Made by a program: the position numbers and the translations under genes. A model generated the notes under the pieces. That model had not been told where the DNA came from and searched no databases. It saw only the letters and a program-made list of their open reading frames with translations. 64,000 nucleotides of DNA. Source: VXNE01 sp965248075. GTDB taxonomy: Bacteria > Pseudomonadota > Gammaproteobacteria > Pseudomonadales > Azotimanducaceae. Below are positions 1 to 8,627 of the stretch, piece by piece. The stretch is taken from the NCBI GenBank assembly GCA_965248075.1, contig CBDFIL010000001.1, forward strand, positions 1 through 64,000, read 5' to 3'. Within the stretch, counting starts at the first letter, position 1; each line of letters begins with the position of its first letter.

Positions 1-603
1 ACGGCCTCCCGCTTCCAGGTCTCGCAGACGGCGCCGGCCAGGCTGCGGTTGATGCTCGCTCGCGCCTCGGCCTCGGTCGGTCGGGGTCGGCCCCGCAGGG
101 CGGCGAAGAAGTCGTCGAAGGCGGCACCGTGGGACGACCCGGCAATCAGCCAATGCCAGGCCAGCGTCAGATCGACATCGGCTTCGCGAAGGGCGTCGGT
201 TGCGTCGGCAAAGAGCACGAGCGTCGCCCGGGGCATCGAGTTCGGGATCGTTGATCTGCCCGCGCACCAGCGCCGTTCCCGATAGTGCTTGACGAGGTGA
301 TGGTAGGGATTCGCCGGAAAGGCCAGTGGACTGAGCAGCAGGGTATCCAGGGCCGGAAGGTTGAGCAGTCCAAGATCGGGCGCCGCGGCGCGCAGGTGCG
401 GAATGTCGAAGGCGATCAGATTGTGCCCGAGCAGGCAATCCGCTCCGTCGGCGAATTCGTCGAGCTCACCCAGGGCCTCCGCCACCTGTCGCGCGCGCAG
501 GCCGCCGCGGGTAAGCGACTTGCCGTCGCCAAGGATCGCGGCGAACGCGTGAATGCGGCCGGTTCCCTTGCCGACCTCGAGGTCCAGCGACAGGGGGCGC
601 ATC
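1..603 (-). CDS. N-terminal exonuclease part of a RecQ/UvrD-type fusion helicase (partial, runs off window start)
   Basis: The reading frame enters from the left edge and starts at ATG 601-603. The N-terminus has a DEDD 3'-5' exonuclease look: an acidic DLEVG motif followed by GHNLIAFD about 55 residues later. It aligns closely with the helicase N-terminus at 53888-54208. Near 283 the reading frame slips and near 233 it slips back (an extra G in a GGGG run), so about 17 residues are garbled between two otherwise well conserved stretches. Unlike the second copy it continues normally past the VKHY motif, so this may be the functional paralogue. Family knowledge: long bacterial proteins exist that join an exonuclease, a RecQ helicase and a UvrD-like helicase; only the first 200 residues are visible here. 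The indel pair could be sequencing error or decay. Confidence 0.6.
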
Positions 604-670
604 AGCGCCGGATCGTGACGCGTCTGAGCCGACTGGGGTCGGCGCGCCCGCGTTGGCCCACGACAGCCAC

Positions 671-1330
671 TCAGTCCGCGGTCACCCGCAAATCCCTGAA
701 GTGTGCGACTGTCCCCGGCCCGACCCACAGGGCCACGCCGCCGGAGGTCTCACCCAACTTCAGGTCGTTGACGACCAGCGTCGGCTGTTCGTTCCCATGC
801 ACGAACAGCCGGGCCCGTGCGTCGCTCATCGTAATCTTGACGCGGGTCCACTCGTCCGGCAGGAGATCCACGTAGGCCTCGTACCTGCCCGGCGTCGCCT
901 CGCGCAGCTGGCGCCAGGGATGGTCCGGAAACGAGATGTACTGGCTCGAATGGTTGCGCCGTTCCTGGTCCTCGGCACGGCCGTTCGTCGGGCGCAGATA
1001 AAACGCCTCGAATCTCTCGCCACCCTCCTGGACGTGGAAGGCGAGGCCCACGAATCCCCGTGCAGCGGCCACTGCACCCTTCTGGACGCCCCCGGACAGC
1101 TCGACTTCGATCGTGCCGTTCGCAAGTTCCGCCCCCACGAGAACCAGCTTGTCCTCGGCGCGAGTCATCGGCCCAACGACCTGCAGGGCCGGATGGCCCT
1201 TGAAGGTTGTGAAGCTCCCCGCAGCATGACGAAACTGCAGTGCCCCCAGATCGTCCAGAGCAATCTCGGCAGCGTGAACGGAGGCCACGGCCAACATCGC
1301 CGCGACAGCCGAGAGCAGGATTCGGTTCAC
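671..1330 (-). CDS. Secreted DUF1080/LamG-like protein, copy 1
   Basis: A 219-residue protein with a signal peptide (hydrophobic ILLSAVAAMLAVA followed by VHAAE) and a beta-rich body carrying FEAFYLRPTNGR and a C-terminal VGPGTVAHFRDLRV. This resembles the concanavalin-like fold of DUF1080/3-keto-disaccharide hydrolase-type domains, so a periplasmic or exported sugar-related role is possible but unproven. The GTG at 1330 is chosen because it gives exactly the length of the paralogue at 54331-54990 and follows a GCGGAG ribosome-binding-like stretch. A TTG further upstream is less likely. It lies on the same strand as the helicase, whose start is about 70 bp downstream. Confidence 0.7.
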   Translation of the reverse strand: MNRILLSAVAAMLAVASVHAAEIALDDLGALQFRHAAGSFTTFKGHPALQVVGPMTRAEDKLVLVGAELANGTIEVELSGGVQKGAVAAARGFVGLAFHVQEGGERFEAFYLRPTNGRAEDQERRNHSSQYISFPDHPWRQLREATPGRYEAYVDLLPDEWTRVKITMSDARARLFVHGNEQPTLVVNDLKLGETSGGVALWVGPGTVAHFRDLRVTAD

Positions 1331-1405
1331 CAGGACACTCCGCAAGAGAGGAGCCCGGGAGCATAGCGCCGGGCGGAGCGGCGGCCAACCGGCGAGGAGT
1401 AGCGC

Positions 1406-1523
1406 TCAGGGCAGCGGGACGAGCAGGTCGACGGTCGCCACACCGGCCGGAGCGGAGTGCCGGGAGTGGCCACTCTTCCAAACCCGCGAGCACGGCCCGA
1501 GGACGCCCGTGACGAGCCATCGC
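1406..1523 (-). pseudogene. Phd/YefM-type antitoxin remnant
   Basis: Only a core fragment (RHGRPRAVLAGLEEW) survives, matching RHGRPRAVLLGVDEW of the intact antitoxin at 55303-55572. The N-terminal half of the antitoxin is missing and the frame is broken after the match, ending at a stop at 1406. It occupies the same place, between the DUF1080-like gene and the aminotransferase, as the intact copy. No toxin remnant is visible here. Confidence 0.45.
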
Positions 1524-1536
1524 TTCTCTCCCTGCA

Positions 1537-2733
1537 TCAAGGCCCGCCCATCAAGAGGTCCGTCCCAGCCGGTCGTGCGTTCGCGTGCCGCTCCAGGTAG
1601 CGCAGCACCCGGCGCAATCCCTCTTCGAGCCGTTCGTGGGACTGCGCGAAACAGAGCCGAAAGTGCGCCCCGTTGCCCGGGCCGAATGCATATCCCGGCG
1701 CAAGGCCAACGTCCTCCTCCGCGAGCACACCCTGGACGAAGGCGAGACTGTCGGCCAGTCCCCGCACCCGCGGAAAGGCGTAGAACGCCCCTTCCGGTGC
1801 GAGCAGGTCGATCAGGGGATGCCCACACAGCCAGCGTTCGACGATGGCGCGACCGCCGCGGTATTGCTCGCGGAGGTTTGCCACGGTCTTCTCGCCGCCC
1901 TCGAGCGCCGCAACGCCGCCGGCTTGGGCGAACACCGTCGCCCCGGTGTTGAAGCACTCGGACATCGCCGTCCAAGCCGTACAGAGCCGTGGGGACGCGA
2001 CGACCCAGCCGACCCGCCAGCCGGTCATCGCCCAGGCCTTGGAGAAGCCGTTGACCACCACCACCGGATCGTCGTCGCGCGCCACTTCCAGGAAGGACGG
2101 AGCATGCGGGCCGTCGAAGAAGGTCCGGTGATAGACCTCGTCGGCGATCAGCAGGATGCCGCGTTCGCGGCAGAACGCGAGCAACGCCTCCTGCTCGTCG
2201 CGTTGGATGACCCAACCGGTCGGGTTGCACGGCGAGTTGACGAACATCGAGCGCGTGCCGGGGCGCACGGCAGCGATGATCTCGGCAGCGCTCAGCGCCC
2301 AGCCATGCTCCGTCTCGCGCTGGCGCACGACATCCACTGCGGCGCCTGCCACCCGATACGTGATCTCGATGTTTGGCCAATGCGGGCTCACGATCAGGGC
2401 GCGGTCCCCGGTCGTCACCGCCCTCTGCGCGGCGATGGTGACCCCCATCATCGCGGAGCCGGGAACGCTGATCCGGTCGGGGTCGAGGTCGAGTCCGTAG
2501 AGGGCGTCCAGATAGCGTTTGATGGCCTCGCGCAGAACGGGCGTGCCGCGGGTATGCGTATAGAACGTCTATCCTTCGTCGAGCGCCCTCTTGGCCGCCT
2601 CGCGAATGAAGGCCGGCGTGGTCGTGTCGCCCTCGCCGAACCAGAGGGGGATGACCTTGGGATCGCCCAGGCGCTCGAACGCGACCCGAGTGATGCCGTT
2701 CTGCTCCAGCGCCTCGATGACGGGTCTCGTCAC
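1537..2733 (-). pseudogene. PLP-dependent class I/II aminotransferase, copy 1, with an amber stop
   Basis: The frame from GTG 2733 encodes a complete class I/II aminotransferase homologous throughout to the intact gene at 55651-56835, including NSPCNPTGW, ADEVYHRTFF and the Schiff-base lysine motif GFSKAWAMTGW. A TAG at 2569-2571 replaces the CAG that codes for the glutamine of DEGQTFYAHTRG in the other copy. That cuts the protein after about 54 residues. A restart around 2451 would lack the N-terminal arm and part of the large domain. A single C-to-T transition explains the change. The rest of the frame is clean, so the loss is recent or the base is an error. Confidence 0.8.
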
Positions 2734-2758
2734 GGCGCAGCCACCTCATCGGAGAACT

Positions 2759-3119
2759 TCACGCCAATCGTTCCCGCACCTGCGCCAGGCGTTCGATAGT
2801 CGCCAGCGCCTGCCCCTGGTCGCTCGTGATGTTGCGGATGAGGACGTCGGTGAATCCCAAGTCGGCGTAGGTCGCAAGCCGGTCCGAGACCTCGGAGACA
2901 TCCCCGATCACCAGCGCCGCCGGATCGAAGCCGCGATAGCGCCGCTCGATGTACGGAAGAGTTCTGGTAGCAAGGCGCCGGTGTCGCGTGGTGGTCGCCG
3001 ACGAACAGCGAGTGAAGTCCGGACGCGCGTGGGCCGCGTGCACGCTCCACCATGTACCGCGCGCCCGTGCGGGCATCGTCGACCCCATAAGCGCTCGCAA
3101 TGGAAATACCGATCTTCAC
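2759..3119 (-). pseudogene. LLM-class flavin-dependent oxidoreductase, copy 1, internally deleted
   Basis: The first ~53 residues (KIGISIASAYGVDDARTGAR to FVGDHHATPAPCYQN) and the last ~50 (RYRGFDPAALVIGDV to TIERLAQVRERLA) match the intact gene at 56861-57769. Roughly 550 bp of the middle are gone and the two ends are in different frames. The GTG start at 3117-3119 overlaps the TGA of the NUDIX gene, the same coupled arrangement as in the intact block. The stop is 25 bp ahead of the aminotransferase start. Confidence 0.8.
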
Positions 3120-3652
3120 GTCACCGAGTCCTCTGCCATACCGAAGTCCACCAGGAAGCGGCGCTCGGCACCGGCGGCGACCGGACGTACCGAACGGCAC
3201 ACCAGATCCTCGCGCTCGAAGACGAAGTCGCCTCGGACCGATTCATGCGCGCGCACCCATGGCAGCCAGTAACGGTCCGCCTGCCACATCTCTTCGTACG
3301 GGACCACGTCCCACGCGCACCAGAAGGGTTCGGCCTCATCGGTCTCGACGGGCGTGCCATCGAAGGCGTTCGTGCGAAAGACGAAGCCCCGAACATCGTA
3401 ACCGTCCGCGCGATCATGGAACCGAAGGTGTGCGGCCGGCACCAACGTCCCGCAACGCAACCCGACCTCCTCGCGTACCTCGCGCCACGCACATTCTGCC
3501 GGGGTCTCCCCGCGCTCCAGGCGACCGCCCGGTGCATTCACCTTGCCCGCACCGTGGCCGCGTTTCTTGCGGATGAGGAGCACTTCATTGCCGCGTTCCA
3601 CGAAAACCAGGGTGGCCGCGGCAGGCCGCCAATCGTGCGGGATGAGGGCCAT
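3116..3652 (-). CDS. NUDIX hydrolase, copy 1
   Basis: A 178-residue protein with a complete NUDIX box: GGRLERGETPAECAW followed by REVREEVGL, giving the G-x5-E-x7-R-E-x2-E-E-x-G pattern that binds metal and the diphosphate. The N-terminal TLVFVERGNEVLLIRKKRG is typical of MutT-like 8-oxo-dGTP or nucleotide diphosphate hydrolases; the real substrate cannot be read from sequence. The start ATG at 3652 matches the paralogue at 58305. It is the first gene of the minus-strand block and the only one of the NUDIX-LLM-aminotransferase trio that remains intact in this copy. Confidence 0.85.
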   Translation of the reverse strand: MALIPHDWRPAAATLVFVERGNEVLLIRKKRGHGAGKVNAPGGRLERGETPAECAWREVREEVGLRCGTLVPAAHLRFHDRADGYDVRGFVFRTNAFDGTPVETDEAEPFWCAWDVVPYEEMWQADRYWLPWVRAHESVRGDFVFEREDLVCRSVRPVAAGAERRFLVDFGMAEDSVT

Positions 3653-4380
3653 GGGGCGCCAGCATAGCAGTCCGTCCCGCCACCCGGCATCGCTGAGCGG
3701 CGTCGGCGTGGCCGGATGACCCGGACCCTGCCCGCCGATGACTGGCGAGTCCGTCGGTGCGGTCCAGCGATCCACGTCCCGACAGGGTGCATCACCGAGA
3801 CCTCGAGTGAAGAACGCCATCTCGGATGGACACCCTCGCAAGCTTGCCGCTTGCAGCCATGGATGCTCACTTCCCGTTGGACAAGGCTACACCAGCGTTT
3901 TCCAATGAGAAGATGAGCCTGAACAGGCCGAGCTCGCATTGAGCGGGATTGCCGGTTCGGACGTGTTGCCGGCATCGTAGGTGCCGCGGCTAACGGGGGC
4001 AATGGCGTTGTTCGAATGCAGGTGGGTTCGAGAGCGTAACGCGCTGCCGCCGAGGACGGGCGTTGGCGGCGGGTCAAGGGCGATCGCGACGCTGGTACGG
4101 CGGTGGGGCTGGCAGGTCGTAGTTGCCGGGGACGGCGGCGGGCGGAGGCACGGTATCGAGGCGTCGCGATCGGCGTAGCGGACCCTTGACGCGCCTGCGG
4201 CGAGAGTACCCTTTTGGCAGGGATCGGCGGTCACCGCGTTCTTGGGACGAGGAGAGGCCGGCAGTTCCCGCACGCGTTGTCGGAGTGGCATTCCAGACCG
4301 CCGATCCCTGCCTCCCGGCAAGGGCGGGGGTCCGGGGGCTGGCCCCCGGCGTGCGGTTCAGGTACGGCGCCAGGCGCGGC
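3653..4380. other. Non-coding stretch between NUDIX gene and IS cluster
   Basis: No ORF here has recognisable protein features; the small frames look like GC-rich shadows. The only structure I see is the inverted repeat listed at 4217-4311, followed by a G/C-rich palindromic run near 4325-4350. The IS481-like element's left end should lie near 4380, but no terminal repeat could be matched to its second copy. Confidence 0.5.
4217..4311. repeat. 15-bp inverted repeat with 65-nt spacer
   Basis: GCAGGGATCGGCGGT at 4217-4231 is repeated in inverted form at 4297-4311. The element ends just upstream of a second GC hairpin. It could be a small non-autonomous palindromic element or the end of an older insertion; no coding function is evident. 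Confidence 0.55.
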
Positions 4381-5662
4381 TCACGCCGCAGTGGCAACGG
4401 CGCGGCCGATGGTCCGGAACAGCTCGTCCCGGGCGCGGTTCGCGCGGCGGTTCGCCGCGAGGTCGGACATCGCGTAGGCGACCGCGTCGAGATCGGCGAA
4501 GGTCACGCCGGGCTTGAGGAAGCGCTCGGCGTCCGGCAGCGACTTGAGCTTGTCGTAGGGCGTCGCCACGTCTTGGCGCCGGTAGCGGCGGCGCACCTTA
4601 CCCTTGCCGTCGCGGACCTCCGTGGCGAATAGGCAGGGATGGTGGTAGTTCAGGTACGGCGTGAGCACGCCCTGGGCGAAGGCGTTGACCTCTGGCGCGA
4701 AGCGCTGCGGGATGTGGTCGTGGCCGAGCCACTTGCGCACCACGCTGGCGTTCTTGCAACCCGCCGGGACGGCGGGCATCGACCAGGGCGTTGTCGTTGG
4801 AGCGCCGCGCGCGCGACTTCGTGAAGTCCGGCACATGCAGCTTGTTGAGCATTGCGGCAACCTGGCGGTTGATGTACTCGGAACCGTTGTCGGCATGGAA
4901 CCCGACGACGACGAACGGCAGCGTGACGAGCATCTCCTCCAGCACCGGGACGAGGAACGTCTCGGCGATCCCGGCCACGGCGCCGACATGCTCGAACTGG
5001 GTGACTTCGTCGATCAGGTTGATGTCGTAGACGCCCTTCACGCCGTTCCGGTCACCCTGATGCACCGTGTCCACGCGCACGTAGCCGGGCTTGCCGGCGG
5101 GGTCCGGCCGCCGACGCTCGCCGATGCGCACCGTGGTCGGCCGCGTGTGGTCGACGGTCGTCCGCCGCGCGCGGTAAGTCTTCGACCGGCGCAGGTTGTA
5201 CAGGTGGGACGGGGACAGCCGCGACAACCGCTCGAAGCGCGCATCGCCGAACACCTCGTACTGGCGGCGCAGCACCTCGCAGGCCGCGGGACCGCAGAGC
5301 TGGCCGCCGATCTCGTCGGCCTCGGCCAGCAGGCGGATGTCCGCCGCCGTGTACACCCGTTCGAACGACCGGCCGCTGTTCGCCGCGCGGCGGTCCTCGA
5401 CCCGTCCGGTCGCCCGGTACTGCCCGATCAGGCGCGTGACCTGGGCGCGCGACAGCCCCGTCGCCTTGCCAAGGAACTCACGTACCGTGCCCTTGCCCGC
5501 GCGGGCCAGCGCATCGTAATCCAGACGCACCAGAGTCCGACGCACGAACCCGTAGGCCTCGTCCCGGTCCAGCGGCGCGAAACCCACTTCCCCGTTGCCG
5601 TCGAGAAAGCCCCTGATCTGCTCCACCGTCCGGAGCCGTTCGGTCTGCAGCGTCACGATCAT
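4381..5662 (-). pseudogene. IS481-like (rve/DDE integrase-core) transposase, copy A, frameshifted
   Basis: The start ATG at 5660-5662 follows a clear GGAGG. The N-terminus has a helix-turn-helix-like region (ATGLSRAQVTRLIGQYRATG) and the catalytic core shows VDTVHQGD and FHADNGSEY, two of the DDE aspartates. After NDNALV the frame is lost at a ~20-bp insertion containing the palindrome CCCGCCGTCCCGGCGGG (about 4766-4786), and the C-terminal part (KNASVVRKWLGHDHIPQRF) continues in another frame to 4381. The same lesion occurs in copy B, so it was either inherited by transposition of a defective copy or is bypassed by frameshifting. Assignment to the rve superfamily is firm; the exact IS family is tentative. 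Confidence 0.7.
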
Positions 5663-6821
5663 CCTCCGAATGATCGTCCAAACCGAACGCTTCAGGCTCA
5701 CTTAGTACCCATCTGCGTAATTACGACAACGTATTGTTGACAGCCGAAAGGATCTTCGGATACGGTTGCCCGGAAAGCGTATCGGGGAACAATCATGCCG
5801 AGAAAAAGTCCTTTCGGGATCACGCTTACCGACGAGGAAGCACAAGTCCTGAAGCGGCGGGCGCAAAAATATACGTTGCCATATTGCCAGGTTCAACGGG
5901 CCCAGATGATCCTCTTGGCCGCACAAGGACTGCAGAACGATGAGATTGCCGCGCGGCTCAACACGCGGCGGGAGGTCGTCAGCCAGTGGCGGAAACGGTT
6001 TTTCCACGAACGTCTGCCAGGACTTGAGGAGCGCCCCCGGCCCGGACGCCCCCGGGCTTTTCCCCCCGGAGGTGGTCGTGCAGGTCAAGGCGCTGGCATG
6101 TGAGTTGCCAGCCAATCTGGGACTGCCGTTGTCGCGCATGAGCATCGCGGATGTGGCGCGCGAAGTTCGCCGCGCCGGTATCGTCGTCAGCATCAGCGAC
6201 AAGACCGTTTGGCGCTGGCTGCACGAGGACGCCATCCGGCCGTGGCAGCACCGCTGCTGGATCTTCCCGCGTGACCCGGACTTCAGGGTCAAGGCGGGGC
6301 GAATCCTGGATCTCTACGAAGGGCACTGGAACGGAATCCCCCTGCGCGACGACGAGTTCGTCATCTCAACAGACGAGAAGACCAGTATCCAGGCTCGCCA
6401 GCGTACCCACGGGTCCCTGCCGACCGCTCCCCGCCAAGCCATGCGCACCGAACATGAGTACGTGCGTCGGGGGGCATGGGCCTACCTGGCCGCCTGGGAT
6501 GTGCGGCGGGCCAAAATCCATGGGATCTGCGAACACAAAACCGGCATCGCACCATTCGGCCGCCTCCTGCAACAAGTGATGACGCAAGAACCCTATCGCT
6601 CCGCTCGGCGGGTGTTCTGGACCATGGATAACGGCTCCTCCCACCGCGGCCAAGCCTGTATCGATCGTATCAGGGAGCAATGGCCGACCATCGTTCCGGT
6701 CCACACGCCCGTGCACGCCAGTTGGCTGAATCAAGTGGAGATCTACTTCTCCATCCTTCAGCGCAAGGCCTTGACACCCAACGACTTCCCTTCCCTCGAA
6801 GCCCTCCAGGAGCGGTTGCTG

Positions 6822-8232
6822 GAGCTATTGTCAAATCTGGTGTACGGCGGGTTGGTCATGCGACGGCCCTGCTGTCCTCGGTGACCTCGATGCCGTCGTT
6901 GAACTTGACCCCCTCGATCACTTTGCCGAGCTGCCGGAAGCCGCGTAGTCGTCGCCAGGACTTCTCGGCGCTCATGCCCATCTTGTAGATCATCGAGAGC
7001 ATCGTCCGGCGCGTGACGCAGCCCTTCGCCCGCGAGCTCCGATGGCGGATGGTGGCGAACGCCGACTCGATCACGTTGGTCGTGCGCAGATGCGTCCAGT
7101 GCGCGGCGGGGAAGTCGTAGAAGGCCAGCAGCTGCTCGCGATCACGCGCCAGGCACGCGGTGGCCTTGGGGTACTTGTCTTCGTAGCGTTCGATCCAGTC
7201 GTCGAACGCGCGCTCGGCCTGGGCCCGGGTCTCGGCCATCCAGATCTCCTGCAGGCCCTGCTTCGCCTTCGCCAACGCATCGCGCCAGCGATGCGCCTCG
7301 ACCTTGGGGAAGTAGTTGAGGACGTTACCGGACTTGTGCATCCAGCAGCGCTGGCTGCGGGTCTGCGGATAGACCTCCGACAGCGCCGACCAGAAGCCCA
7401 GCGCACCGTCACCCACCGCCAGCTTCGCCGGCCGCGTGAAGCCACGCTGCTGCATCCCCAGGAGAACCTCGCGCCAGCTCTGCGTGGACTCCCGAACCCC
7501 GTCCTCGATGGCCAGGAAGTGCTTGTCGCCACGGGCGTTTACGCCGATCACCACCAGCACGCACAGGCGCCCATCGTCACCGCGCAGGCCACTGTGGATA
7601 CCGTCCGCCCAGACGTACACCCAGTCGTCGGCAAGATCGCGCCGGCACCACTCCCGATACTCCTCGTCCCACACCCGCTTGAGGCGGCTCACCACGTTCG
7701 CCGACAACCCGCGGGCCGCTTCCTCACCCACCAGCGCCGACACCGCCGCGCGCATCTGACCCGTCGATACGCCGTGCAGGTACAGCCACGGAACCGCCGC
7801 ATCGACGCTCGCGCTACGGCGCACGTACGGCGGCACCAGCGATGAGCGGAACGGCTCCTGCGATCCCGACCGGCTGCGCGCCTTCGGCACCCGAACGTCC
7901 ACTGCGCCGATCCCCGTCAGAATCTGCCGTTCCGGAAGATGACCGTTGCGCACCATCCGCCGCCGACCGTCTGGCAACTTCTCTTCCTCGAACGCCGACA
8001 GATACTCCCCGAACTCCGCCGACACCGCCGCCTCGATCAGCCGCCGCGCGCCAGCGCGAAGAAGATCCGTGAGCGGATCGGAAACCGATGCTGGCGCCGC
8101 CAGCGAAACCACTTTATCGTTGCCCATGTGCGGTGTGCTCCTCTTGCTGAAACCGTGAATTCGCAACTCCGATTTCAGCAGAGACACGCCGCACGACTCA
8201 ACTCATCCGTACACCACTTTCGACCATAGCTC
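6822..8232 (-). mobile_element. IS256-family insertion sequence
   Basis: A 1411-bp element bounded by inverted repeats of about 26 bp beginning GAGCTAT at both ends and running to GTGGTGTACGG-like sequence. A perfect 9-bp target duplication, CGGTTGCTG, is present at 6813-6821 and 8233-8241, the size typical of IS256. The uninterrupted target is visible in IS630 copy B. The insertion lies inside the IS630 transposase gene. Confidence 0.9.
6856..8127 (-). CDS. IS256-family transposase
   Basis: An intact 423-residue mutator-type transposase. It has VYVWADGIHSG and AVGDGALGFWSALSEVYP, holding the two DDE aspartates, followed by SQRCWMHKSGNVLN, and the conserved glutamate region TTNVIESAFATIRHRS. 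The ATG at 8125-8127 is chosen because a GAGGAG ribosome-binding site lies about 8 nt upstream; an upstream in-frame start at 8187 would fall close to the terminal repeat. This is one of only three transposase genes in the window that look undamaged. Confidence 0.92.
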   Translation of the reverse strand: MGNDKVVSLAAPASVSDPLTDLLRAGARRLIEAAVSAEFGEYLSAFEEEKLPDGRRRMVRNGHLPERQILTGIGAVDVRVPKARSRSGSQEPFRSSLVPPYVRRSASVDAAVPWLYLHGVSTGQMRAAVSALVGEEAARGLSANVVSRLKRVWDEEYREWCRRDLADDWVYVWADGIHSGLRGDDGRLCVLVVIGVNARGDKHFLAIEDGVRESTQSWREVLLGMQQRGFTRPAKLAVGDGALGFWSALSEVYPQTRSQRCWMHKSGNVLNYFPKVEAHRWRDALAKAKQGLQEIWMAETRAQAERAFDDWIERYEDKYPKATACLARDREQLLAFYDFPAAHWTHLRTTNVIESAFATIRHRSSRAKGCVTRRTMLSMIYKMGMSAEKSWRRLRGFRQLGKVIEGVKFNDGIEVTEDSRAVA

Positions 8233-8408
8233 CGGTTGCTGGGCTTCGCCCGTTACTACGAAGCCATTGCCCAACCCTTCCAGTGGAAGTTCACCCGTAA
8301 GGACCTCGACTCGTTGCTGCATCGCATTGATCGCGCCCATGCCAGCGAATAGCCCTTACTCGCAGCCGCGTAGAATACGTGTCCGAACTTATGACCCACG
8401 GGTACTTA

Positions 8409-8463
8409 GCGTTGGAAACGCACTACCCCTTCAGGCTCACATAGCGTTGGACAACTCTATAGC
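8409..8463. repeat. Tail of the IS481-like unit with 12-bp direct repeat, copy A
   Basis: The segment contains CTTCAGGCTCAC followed by ATAGCGTTGGA. The same words occur at the start of the IS481-like element (around 5690-5701, before IS630 entered). The sequence recurs almost unchanged at 27504-27557. It ends with GGACAACTCTATAGC (8449-8463), the left target duplication of the next element. Confidence 0.65.
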
Positions 8464-8627
8464 TGTCAACGCAAAGTAGAAATGTCCCCTTTTCTCCAAA
8501 GTTGAAATGTCCCCTTTGGCCTACGGCGTTTTCATGGGCTATGACTGCCGATCACCGCCGTTGGGGTCGGATCGGCCTTGGGCGTAGGGAGCGTAGCGAC
8601 CGAAGCCCAAGGCCGACGCGCGCGGCC

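Larger units (their letters stand above)
5795..8352 (+). pseudogene. IS630 transposase A (frameshifted, interrupted by IS256)
   Basis: The first frame (5795-6103) encodes the N-terminal helix-turn-helix portion (GITLTDEEAQVLKRRAQKYT). At a TTTTCCCCCC run near 6060 the coding continues in the +1 frame with PPEVVVQVKALACELPANLG. The DDE region is complete: STDEKTSIQ, WTMDNGSSHRG and ASWLNQVEIYFS. The IS256 element enters after ALQERLL, and the last residues resume at 8233 (GFARYYEAIAQPF) to a TAG at 8350-8352. That TAG replaces a CAG found in copy B and removes six residues. Inactive as it stands. Confidence 0.8.
5703..8408 (+). mobile_element. IS630-family element A, split by IS256
   Basis: Ends read TTAGTACCC on the left (5702-5710) and GGGTACTTA on the right (about 8400-8408), an imperfect inverted pair with TA at the edges, as expected for IS630. 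The left end abuts the 5' side of the IS481-like element. Removing the IS256 insertion (6822-8232 plus one 9-bp duplication) restores an element nearly identical to the one at 26222-27503, which sits at the same junction in the opposite orientation. Confidence 0.7.

Noticed and set aside
1406..2749. 447-codon minus frame overlapping the aminotransferase
   Set aside because: Arg-rich translation in a shifted frame; the aminotransferase motifs lie in the other frame, which is the real (interrupted) gene.
3716..4321. Several small ORFs on both strands before the IS cluster
   Set aside because: No ribosome-binding sites, no recognisable motifs and strongly skewed composition; treated as non-coding.
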